DNA of 6,581 nt from CAZGVW01 sp964529265 (GTDB lineage Bacteria > Planctomycetota > Phycisphaerae > Phycisphaerales > UBA1924): positions 1 to 6,581 of the forward strand of contig CAZGVW010000198.1 of assembly GCA_964529265.1 (NCBI GenBank), given 5' to 3'. Position 1 is the stretch's first letter. Every line of letters begins with the position of its first letter. Of this stretch, positions 1 through 6,581 are shown piece after piece. The notes under the pieces were generated by a model. The model did no database searches. It was not told where the DNA came from and was given only the letters and a program-made list of their open reading frames with translations. The position numbers and the translations under genes are program-made.

Positions 1-3000
1 CCGCGGGTATCGATGAAGTCCGGATTCTCCGGGGCAAGTCGGACCGCGCGATCGGCCAGGGCAAGCGCCTCGTCATTGGCGCTGCCTCTGGTGATGATGA
101 GGTAGGCGAGGTTGTTGAGGACAGGAGCGTTCTCGGGATCGAGCTTCAGCGCCTCGCGGTAGAGCTGCTCAGCGCGGTCGAGGTCGCCCAGTTGCTCGTA
201 GCTGGCCGCGGCGAGGGTCGCGGCGATGGCGGCGCTATCCGGATCGGAGATCGCCGGTTCGAGGGCTGCCACGGCCCGCTGGTGATCCTCATGGGCGCCG
301 GTGACGATGCCCATGTCGTACCAGGCCTGGCCAAGGGCGAGGCGGGCTGGTCCGCTATCGGTCAACATCGATTCGACCCGGCGGATCCACGCGCGGGCGG
401 CATCCGGTCGTGTGCGGAGTGCGGGCAGGACTTCGAGCCAGCGCGGCGCCCACTGCTTGTCACCCTGGACAAGGGGCCAGAGGAGGTCTTCGGCGTCGGA
501 TTCGCGGCCGGCGCCGGCCATGAGCGACGCAAGGAGCGTGATGCGGCCGGGGCGGTCGTCTGCCTGGGCGATGAGGCGATCCTGGTGGGCCCGCAGGACT
601 TCGAGCCCCTGTGCGTGCCGGCCGAGGCGGCCGAGGAAATCCGCGATCATGAGTTCGGCGTCGAGCGGGTCGTTGAGGGAGCGTTCGCGCCACTGTCGGG
701 CTGCGGCGAGAGCCTGCTCGAGTTGCCCGGATTGCAGAAGGGCTTCGGTCGCCAGCTGCGCCGGGCGCGGATCGGTTGGGATCGCGGCCATGGATGAGCG
801 CGCCGCTTCGACAGCGGCGGCGGAGTCGCCACTCATCAGCAATGCGGCGACGAGTTGCCGCCATGCCGGGAAGAAGGTGCGCCTTTCGTTGGTGATGGCG
901 CGCACGCGTTCGATGTACGCCGCGATTTCGGTGGGACTGGCTTTGAACGCGGTGATGGCCTCCTGCAACTTGAGGGCTGCCTGCAGATCCGCCTCACCCA
1001 TTGAAGCAGCGACCATGGCCGCGGCTTCGGGGTCGGCCTCGCCCCGCGCCAGTTGCAGGGCCGCGGCGGCGGTCTGGAGGCCTCTATGGCCGGGATCGAT
1101 CTTGAGGCCCCGTTGGACCGCCGTCTCCGCTTCCTCGAAGCGTCGCTGGGTGCGGTAGAAGCGCGCAAGATCGCTCCATGCGTCGGCGGTGTTCCGCGAC
1201 TCGGCCAGTTGCGTGAAGATGCGCTCCGCTTCATCGATCGAGTCATGGCGCATCAGGAAGTCGGCGAGCAGCGCATCACGCCGACCCGGGGGCTCATCCG
1301 GAGCGCGGCTCAGGATCTCGCGGGCGCGGGCGAGGTCGCCGCGGGCGGCGGAGAAATCGGCCGCCTCGGTGAAGACTTGCGCAGGGGGGGTGGGCGCTGC
1401 CAGGAGTTGTCTGTAGATGGCTTCAGCCGAGACCGGATCGCCGCGCCTCGTCTGCACGGCCGCCAGGGTGAGCAGGTCCCCCACTTCGCCCGATTCGGCC
1501 AGCGGCCGAATGTCGGCGAGCGCCAGATCCCACATGGCCTGCTCGATGAGCAGGGCGCAGCGCAAACGGCGCATTTCAGGGGTCACGTCCTCGATTGTGG
1601 CGAAACGGCGCAACTGAGCCTCGGCGCGGGAAGGATCTCCCGCATCGCGCAGGAGGCGGATGAGCACGGGATAGATGCGCACCGCGGAGGAATCGATCTC
1701 AAGGGCCCGAGTGAGGTGCTCGATCGCGCGATCGGAGTCTCCCGCGGCAAGCGCGGCGTCCGCCGCGAGTTCGCGTGCGGGCGCTGAGCGCGGATCGGCC
1801 TTGAGCACATCCGCGAGCAGCAGTTCCGCCTGGCCGGCGTTGCGCTCCGACCGGTCGAAGGTCAGCAGGCGCCGCGCTTCAAACACGCGCCAGCCGGTGG
1901 AGCCCTCGCCGGCGAGGTTCTTGAGGCGCTCGATCGAATGCTTGATGGCGGGCTCATCGGACCAGGCGCTTCGGGACTGAAGCAGGGCCAGTTGCGCCTG
2001 CGGATCGTTTGGTCGCGAGTCCGCGACGGACTTCAGCGCGCTCAGCGCCGCTGGATCGCCGATCAGATCGAGCAGGGCTGCGCGACGGATTTCGAAAGCC
2101 GCCCGCTCCTCACCCTGGTGGGATTCCACGGCCTCATCGAGCATGCGCTTCGCTTCGGCCGGCGCGCCTTCTCGCACGCGCTCGAGAGCGACCGCGAACA
2201 AGGCGCCGGGGTCGTTCATCGCTGACTGCTCGCGAAGACCTGAAATGGCGCCTTCCATTCCCCATTCGTGGCGGCGGCTCAGGTCGGTCAGCGACCGCAT
2301 CGAATCCGCGCTGAAGGTCAGTCCGCCGTCAAGAACGGTCTGCACGCTGCGGCGCGCGGCGTCCGGGCGGTCCATCGCGTCGTATGCGCGAGCCAGGAGG
2401 GCATGCACCTCACCCGACTGAGGGAGTCTCTCGCGGCATTCCTCAAGGAAGACGAGGGCAGCCTCCTCGCGCTCAGGGGCGGCAAGGCCGGACTCGATCA
2501 TCTCGACGCAGGCGCGCGCCAGGACCGGGGCGATGGAGCTGGGATCGGAGGCCGACTGGAAGCCGCGAACCGCGATTCCGTACGCCTCCATGGGGCGATT
2601 CAGCGAGATCAGCAGGCTCGCGAGGGCTCGATGCAGCTCGGACCATCGCGGCTCGGCGAAGGCAAGAGTCATCCATTTCTCGGCCGCAGGCGACCGCTCG
2701 CCCAGGTTTCGCTCCGCTTCACCGAGGAAATACAGCGTGAGGGGATTTGCAGGGTCGGCCGCCTGCGCGATTGCGAGGCGCTCGCGGGCCTCGCCCCAGC
2801 GGCCATTGCGCATGTCGAGCGCGGCGTCAAGCAGCGCCGCCCAGTTGGACGCCTCGGGCGTAGATCGCTCGCGCAGTGTCTTGATTTCTTCAGGCGCTGT
2901 CGCTGCGCTGTCTCCCTGAATGCTCAGGAGAGCGCGCCAGCCAAGCAGGTTGTCGGGTGTATCCTGCGCGCGGGTGGCGCTGCGCTCCAGAATAGAACGG

Positions 3001-3917
3001 GCCCGATCGAGATCTCCGCCCTTCCATGCTCGCTCCGCGGCAATGATGAGCGCCTCATCCTGGGGCGATTCGACTTCCGTGTGGCTCTGGAGCAGGCGGT
3101 CGGCGTCGGCCGCCATTTCGAGATTGTCGAGGACCGAGATCAGGCGGCGAAGGTCGGCCATCTGGAATGGCCCCATCTGGGCCGCCCTCAGCGCAGCGTC
3201 GCGGGCGCCGGCGTCATCACGAATCGCGATCAGGGACCGTGCACGAAGAAGGACGAACCCGATATCATTCGGCTTTCCTGAAGTCGCCTGCCCGACATAG
3301 GCCCGCACCGTCTCGTGCGGCGCATTGCTGTCCAGCATCAGGGTGATCACGAGTTCATGCGCGGCCAGGCGGTCAAAGTGCCTGGTTGCAAGAGCCCGTG
3401 CAGTCTCCATCGCCTCCTTAGTGCGCCCCAGCCGCCACTGCGCTACGGCCTTGGCCTCGCCCGCCTCGTAGTTGTCCGGGTCGAGCTTCAGCAGGGCTTC
3501 CGCTGTATCCAGCCGTTCGGTCGTGCGCCCGATCTGCCGGTAGAGGGCGAGCAACAACTCCAGGGGACGCGGGTCGTCCGGCATGAGGTTGCGGGCCTCG
3601 CGCGCACTGGTGATGGCCTCCAGGATGTGCCTGAAGTTCTCATCCGGCGCCTGACGCCGGCTGTCCGCGTGCTCGAGCCACAACTCCGGGTCGGCGTCGA
3701 TGCCGACCTCGCCCGCTTTGCGCAGATAGAAGCCGAGGCGGCGGGCCGCCGTGCGATGATCCCCGGCGGCCCGGGCCGCGGTCCCTTCCGCGAGCGCTTC
3801 GCGAGCGGCTCGCTCGTTGTTGACCTTCCGCACCTGCGTCAGCGCGATAGCGCCGAGGCCCAGCACCGCGACGACGGCCACGAGCAATGCGATCCGCTTC
3901 TTCGCTCTCGATGTCAT
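1..3917 (-). CDS. Very large membrane-anchored TPR protein (partial, C-terminus beyond left edge)
   Basis: The frame is open from an ATG at 3917 to the window edge: 1305 codons with no stop. The N-terminus is a basic stretch (KKR, residues 6-8) and one hydrophobic segment (about 9-28) followed by RKVNNERA. This looks like an uncleaved N-in membrane anchor; there is no lipobox cysteine and no clear signal-peptidase site. The rest is helical and rich in tetratricopeptide-like repeats, clearest at about residues 105-170, 715-770, 915-960 and 1238-1305. Typical pieces are GDLDRAEQLYREALKLDPEN, FEEAETAVQRGLKIDP and GDSDRAIEHLTRALEID. The middle repeats are degenerate. TPR arrays are protein-interaction scaffolds. 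Following a co-polymerase and an initiating sugar transferase, this one probably organises polysaccharide assembly or export, as TPR proteins do in other exopolysaccharide systems; that role is inferred. The ATG overlaps the upstream stop (ATGA) and has a plausible ribosome site. The sequence ends within a TPR-like unit (LAPENPDFIDTRG), so more repeat should follow. TPR character is confident; specific function is not. Confidence 0.85.
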   Translation of the reverse strand, partial: MTSRAKKRIALLVAVVAVLGLGAIALTQVRKVNNERAAREALAEGTAARAAGDHRTAARRLGFYLRKAGEVGIDADPELWLEHADSRRQAPDENFRHILEAITSAREARNLMPDDPRPLELLLALYRQIGRTTERLDTAEALLKLDPDNYEAGEAKAVAQWRLGRTKEAMETARALATRHFDRLAAHELVITLMLDSNAPHETVRAYVGQATSGKPNDIGFVLLRARSLIAIRDDAGARDAALRAAQMGPFQMADLRRLISVLDNLEMAADADRLLQSHTEVESPQDEALIIAAERAWKGGDLDRARSILERSATRAQDTPDNLLGWRALLSIQGDSAATAPEEIKTLRERSTPEASNWAALLDAALDMRNGRWGEARERLAIAQAADPANPLTLYFLGEAERNLGERSPAAEKWMTLAFAEPRWSELHRALASLLISLNRPMEAYGIAVRGFQSASDPSSIAPVLARACVEMIESGLAAPEREEAALVFLEECRERLPQSGEVHALLARAYDAMDRPDAARRSVQTVLDGGLTFSADSMRSLTDLSRRHEWGMEGAISGLREQSAMNDPGALFAVALERVREGAPAEAKRMLDEAVESHQGEERAAFEIRRAALLDLIGDPAALSALKSVADSRPNDPQAQLALLQSRSAWSDEPAIKHSIERLKNLAGEGSTGWRVFEARRLLTFDRSERNAGQAELLLADVLKADPRSAPARELAADAALAAGDSDRAIEHLTRALEIDSSAVRIYPVLIRLLRDAGDPSRAEAQLRRFATIEDVTPEMRRLRCALLIEQAMWDLALADIRPLAESGEVGDLLTLAAVQTRRGDPVSAEAIYRQLLAAPTPPAQVFTEAADFSAARGDLARAREILSRAPDEPPGRRDALLADFLMRHDSIDEAERIFTQLAESRNTADAWSDLARFYRTQRRFEEAETAVQRGLKIDPGHRGLQTAAAALQLARGEADPEAAAMVAASMGEADLQAALKLQEAITAFKASPTEIAAYIERVRAITNERRTFFPAWRQLVAALLMSGDSAAAVEAARSSMAAIPTDPRPAQLATEALLQSGQLEQALAAARQWRERSLNDPLDAELMIADFLGRLGRHAQGLEVLRAHQDRLIAQADDRPGRITLLASLMAGAGRESDAEDLLWPLVQGDKQWAPRWLEVLPALRTRPDAARAWIRRVESMLTDSGPARLALGQAWYDMGIVTGAHEDHQRAVAALEPAISDPDSAAIAATLAAASYEQLGDLDRAEQLYREALKLDPENAPVLNNLAYLIITRGSANDEALALADRAVRLAPENPDFIDTR

Positions 3918-5377
3918 TGAGATTCCCCAGACGACTCCGCGGGCTTCGATCCGCGAAGGATCTGTGCGATGGTCTGAATGATGATCCACAGGTCGAGCCG
4001 CCAGGACTCGTGCTGGACGTACTCGAGGTCGTACCGGATCCACTCCTGGAAATCGGTGTCGGGCGCACGGGTGCGGCGCACCTGCCAGAGCCCGGTCACG
4101 CCCGGACGCACGCTGAGCCGCGCCTCCCGCCAGGCCGGGCAGAACTGGTTCTCGCGGTCGGGGCTGGGGCGCGGTCCGACGACGCTCATGTGGCCGAGCA
4201 GTACGTTCCAGAACTGCGGGAGTTCGTCGATCTGCAGGCGCCGCAGAACGCGGCCGACTTTGAGCAGGCGCGGATCGTTCTGGATGAAGAACTGCGGTCC
4301 ATCCGCCTGATTCTCGGCGGCGAGCGCCTGCTTGATCCGCTCAGCATCCTTGCACATCGTGCGGAACTTGTAGCAGGGAAAGGGCCGCCCGCGGCGGGTC
4401 TGCCGTGTGTGGGCGAAGAATGGCGGCCATCCATCCTCGATCAGGATCGCCACAATCGCGAAGGGGTAGAGCCAGGACGTCGCGGCCAGCACCGCGAGGC
4501 TGAACGCGATGTCGAACGTCCGCTTGGATACGCGGAACCACCGGCCGCGGAGCCCAGGCGTGACCCGCCAGCCCGGATACCGCACCGATTCCCATGACAC
4601 CGGCCGTTGCGATACGCCCGCCTCGGGCTGATCGGCGAGGACGCGCGGCCCGATGACCACATCGCCGCGGCGAAGCCTTACACCCGCCCCGATCCAGAGC
4701 GGACCCACCAGGCGGACGCCCTCCGCCATCTGGACGGATTCGTGCAGGATCGCGCCGGGCTGAAACTGGTACACACCGTCGAGGGCGCCGGGCGGATTCC
4801 GCCATGCCTCGATCAGCGCCTTGAGGCACGCTTCCGGGTGCTCACGAGCGCTCAGAATGCGGCCGGGAACCGAGGCGAAAGCGATGCGATCCCGGCCGGT
4901 CTCCGCCTGGACGCGGCGCCAGCCCTGCCGACCGCCCTCCGCGCCGCTCCACACGCCGGCGAGGCGGGATTCGCCCGTGAGGATCACGCGGAGTGTGGAG
5001 AGCGTGCGAGCCCGGTAGTCGCGGCGGATGGCGACAAAGCGGTTGTCGCCATCTGCGATGACGCGCTCCACGTAGGGGTCGGCCGAAGCATCCACAACGC
5101 GAAGACGAAGCGCTCGAGGCTTCAGCCAGTTCAGCCGCTTGACAACCGGCGCCAATGAGAACAGAACGAAATCGTCGCTGTCGAGCAGCAGATGCAGGCG
5201 AGGCCCGCGCGGATCGGGTGTCCCGCCCGGCCGGATCACCTGCACGCCAAGAGCCGCCCATCGGCGGTCATGCAAGTTGACCAGCGACAGTCCCCACACG
5301 CGCGATTCGCGCGTGGGGATCGGCTCCGCCGGTCGAACGCGCGGGGCCGATGCGGATGGCGCACTCACAACAATCAA
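3914..5377 (-). CDS. Polyprenyl-phosphate sugar-1-phosphate transferase with N-terminal beta-helix domain
   Basis: This 487-residue protein probably transfers a sugar-1-phosphate from an NDP-sugar to a polyprenyl-phosphate carrier at the inner membrane, the first committed step of exopolysaccharide assembly. The C-terminal part (about 284-475) has the bacterial sugar transferase signatures in order: KRTFDI (285-290), a hydrophobic membrane segment with P305, YKFRTM (336-341), the catalytic Asp-Glu pair in IDELPQFWN (D384, E385), MSVVGPRP (397-404), RPGVTGLWQV (424-433) and a YDLEYV block (449-454). The usual FxQ before the YKFRTM block reads FAHTRQ. The first 280 residues are not the usual multi-span WcaJ/WbaP half and contain no obvious membrane helix. 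Residues 60-200 are unrecognised; 209-250 show a six-residue hydrophobic period typical of a left-handed beta-helix. The start is taken as TTG, overlapping the upstream stop as TTGA. The purine-rich GAGGAGAGGG lies rather far upstream (13 bases), so a start at GTG codon 4 is possible. The substrate sugar cannot be told. The C-terminal assignment is strong. Confidence 0.93.
   Translation of the reverse strand: MIVVSAPSASAPRVRPAEPIPTRESRVWGLSLVNLHDRRWAALGVQVIRPGGTPDPRGPRLHLLLDSDDFVLFSLAPVVKRLNWLKPRALRLRVVDASADPYVERVIADGDNRFVAIRRDYRARTLSTLRVILTGESRLAGVWSGAEGGRQGWRRVQAETGRDRIAFASVPGRILSAREHPEACLKALIEAWRNPPGALDGVYQFQPGAILHESVQMAEGVRLVGPLWIGAGVRLRRGDVVIGPRVLADQPEAGVSQRPVSWESVRYPGWRVTPGLRGRWFRVSKRTFDIAFSLAVLAATSWLYPFAIVAILIEDGWPPFFAHTRQTRRGRPFPCYKFRTMCKDAERIKQALAAENQADGPQFFIQNDPRLLKVGRVLRRLQIDELPQFWNVLLGHMSVVGPRPSPDRENQFCPAWREARLSVRPGVTGLWQVRRTRAPDTDFQEWIRYDLEYVQHESWRLDLWIIIQTIAQILRGSKPAESSGESQ
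3924..3928 (-). promoter_or_regulatory. Probable ribosome binding site of the TPR gene
   Basis: On the minus strand GGGGA stands 6 bases before the ATG at 3917, inside the last codons of the sugar transferase gene. With the ATGA stop/start overlap it supports this ATG as the true start and suggests translational coupling. The match to a Shine-Dalgarno core is partial. Confidence 0.4.
5291..5319 (-). repeat. GC-rich inverted repeat (possible mRNA hairpin) early in the sugar transferase gene
   Basis: TCCCCA (5291-5296) pairs with TGGGGA (5314-5319), and CGCGCG (5299-5304) pairs with CGCGCG (5308-5313). This gives 12 base pairs with a 2-base bulge on one side and a 3-base loop. It covers codons about 20-29 of the sugar transferase, some 60 bases after its TTG start. 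No T-run follows in the direction of transcription, so it is not a classic terminator. It could modulate translation, or be a chance product of the high GC. Confidence 0.55.
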
Positions 5378-6581
5378 GGCTTGGCCCCGGCCCTCTCCTC
5401 GACGGGCGCGCTCCCGCCAGCCGGACCCATGACCGCTCGAACGAGAGCGCCGCGGGCGGAGCGTTGCACGTCCGCCGGGCCTGTCGGGCTTGTGGGCGGG
5501 CGCAGAGACTGCGAGCAGACGGATGCGGCACTGATGCTGCGCTCGAAGTCGCGGGCCTCCGCGCGGTTGAAGACCAGACCCGCGCAGTGCGCGTTCATCC
5601 GCCGCAGCCGCTCAAGACATGCCTCGACGAACTTGTGCGACTGACCGCGCGACACGGTGAGCACCACGCCATCCGACAGCGTCGCCACCAGGTTTGCCTC
5701 AAGGCTTCCGAGCAGCGGGCCCGAATCGACGAGGATCACGTCGAACTGCCCGCGGAGGCTTCGCATCAGCTTCTCCATGCTCCCGTGGGAGAGGTGCTTG
5801 GCATCGATGTCGGGCACGCCCGCGGGCAACGTCCAGAGGTTCGGCACCGTGGAGTCGTGAAGCTGGCCGTTGACCTTCTCGGCGCCGATGACCTGGCAGA
5901 GGCCCGGCCGACCGTCCAGCTTCAGTTCGCGGGTCAGCCCTCGCCCGACGAGGTCGGCGTCGAGGAGCAGCGTGCGCTGGCCAGAGACCGCGAAGGACAT
6001 GCCGAGGGCGAGCGCCAGGCTCGTCTTGCCGTCGCCCGCGGTGGCGCTCGTGATGGCGTATACGCGACAGCCTGCGCCGCCCCCCGGGACCTGCAACTGA
6101 AGCATGTTGCGCAGGTGATGGACGCTGAGCGCGGCCATCTCGTCGTGCTCAATGCTCCGGCTCGTCAGGTCGGGCAGCGTGCCGAGCAGGGGGGCGGAGA
6201 GCGTATCGTGCTCAAGATCATCGATGTACCGGTAGCCGCGGTCGAGCAGGCCGAGGAGGAAGATGATGCCGAACCCCAGTCCGCCGCCGAACAGGGCGCC
6301 CGCCGCGGCGAACATCTTCCGCTTGTCCTCGGGCTCGATGGGCACGTCGCCCCGCTGAACGATGGAGATTCGACCCGCACGATCCGTGCCCGTCTCGACG
6401 GACAGTTGATCGAGGCGCTCGCGGGCTTCGCGGAGCTGCTCCTGCGCCTGCAAGAGTTCCTCGCGCAGCTTCGAGGTCTCCTGCTGCTTGCGCAGGAGCG
6501 CCTGCGTGGCCTCACGGAGCGTGGCCTCGCGAGTCTTCATCTGGTCGCGCAGGGTCTTCATCTGCGCGAGCGTCATGCCGA
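5374..6581 (-). CDS. Wzc/GumC-type polysaccharide co-polymerase with BY-kinase-like domain (partial, N-terminus beyond right edge)
   Basis: The frame stays open to the right edge, so the first Met seen (6576) is internal; residues here are counted from it. Residues 3-60 form a charged coiled coil, the membrane-proximal part of the periplasmic Wzz region. A short proline motif (VPIEP, 78-82) and a membrane helix (about 89-111) follow, then a cytoplasmic linker with the family-like LLGTLPDL (130-137). The P-loop ATPase domain has Walker A TSATAGDGKTS (176-186, K184), Walker A' LLLDADL (203-209) and Walker B VILVDSGP (280-287). VPNLWTLPAG (244-253) matches the family's NLxxLPAG block. Such proteins control chain length and export of capsule or exopolysaccharide at the inner membrane. 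Departures from active BY-kinases are: no tyrosine in the last 50 residues, the ExxRxxR oligomerisation motif reduced to L150-H153-R156, DTPP changed to DSGP, and no Arg two residues after the second Asp of Walker A'. It may therefore bind or hydrolyse ATP without tyrosine autophosphorylation. Roughly the first half of the protein is missing. Confidence 0.9.
   Translation of the reverse strand, partial: GMTLAQMKTLRDQMKTREATLREATQALLRKQQETSKLREELLQAQEQLREARERLDQLSVETGTDRAGRISIVQRGDVPIEPEDKRKMFAAAGALFGGGLGFGIIFLLGLLDRGYRYIDDLEHDTLSAPLLGTLPDLTSRSIEHDEMAALSVHHLRNMLQLQVPGGGAGCRVYAITSATAGDGKTSLALALGMSFAVSGQRTLLLDADLVGRGLTRELKLDGRPGLCQVIGAEKVNGQLHDSTVPNLWTLPAGVPDIDAKHLSHGSMEKLMRSLRGQFDVILVDSGPLLGSLEANLVATLSDGVVLTVSRGQSHKFVEACLERLRRMNAHCAGLVFNRAEARDFERSISAASVCSQSLRPPTSPTGPADVQRSARGALVRAVMGPAGGSAPVEERAGAKP

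Noticed and set aside
1384..1390. Run of seven G (seven C in the coding strand) within the TPR gene, a possible phase-variation tract
   Set aside because: It is short, encodes an ordinary Pro-rich turn (PTPP), and the frame continues intact on both sides. Runs of this length are expected in such GC-rich DNA.
192..3920. Several long plus-strand open frames, for example 301-1158, 1053-1787, 2268-3281 and 3315-3920
   Set aside because: They lie opposite the continuous TPR reading frame. Their translations are low-complexity, Arg/Ala/Gly-rich and show no domain motif, as expected for shadow frames in GC-rich DNA.
3915..4000. Possible exosortase/PEP-CTERM link suggested by the TPR and sugar transferase pairing
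   Set aside because: No exosortase, no PEP-CTERM motif and no lipobox on the TPR protein is visible in the window, so the link cannot be supported here.
3887..5158. Plus-strand open frames opposite the sugar transferase (3887-4597 and 4607-5158)
   Set aside because: The minus-strand frame carries all the conserved sugar transferase motifs, so these antisense frames are by-products of codon bias.

Overview
The window is GC-rich and gene-dense. All three genes lie on the minus strand and are read from the right edge towards the left. They join through 4-base stop/start overlaps, so they look like one co-transcribed, translationally coupled unit. Two of the three are cut by the window edges. 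I see no promoter, terminator, RNA gene, mobile element or CRISPR array, and there is no intergenic space: coding frames cover the window end to end.

Right part (5374-6581): the C-terminal part of a Wzc/GumC-type polysaccharide co-polymerase, consisting of a periplasmic coiled coil, the second membrane helix and a cytoplasmic BY-kinase-like P-loop domain. The P-loop is intact. The other kinase signatures are degenerate and the C-terminal tail contains no tyrosine.

Middle part (3914-5377): a sugar transferase that would start polysaccharide assembly on a polyprenyl-phosphate carrier. Its C-terminal half is a normal phosphoglycosyl transferase domain. Its N-terminal half is unusual: an unrecognised domain followed by about seven rungs of hexapeptide repeat, predicted to form a left-handed beta-helix.

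Left part (1-3917): more than 1300 codons of a very long TPR protein with one N-terminal membrane anchor, running off the left edge. It probably serves as an envelope scaffold for polysaccharide assembly or export.

Together the genes describe part of an exopolysaccharide or capsule locus: initiating transferase, chain-length/ATPase subunit and TPR scaffold. The high GC, the tight overlaps, the giant anchored TPR protein and the divergent initiating transferase would fit a planctomycete (for example Phycisphaerae) or another GC-rich Gram-negative. This placement is inference; no marker gene is present to settle it.
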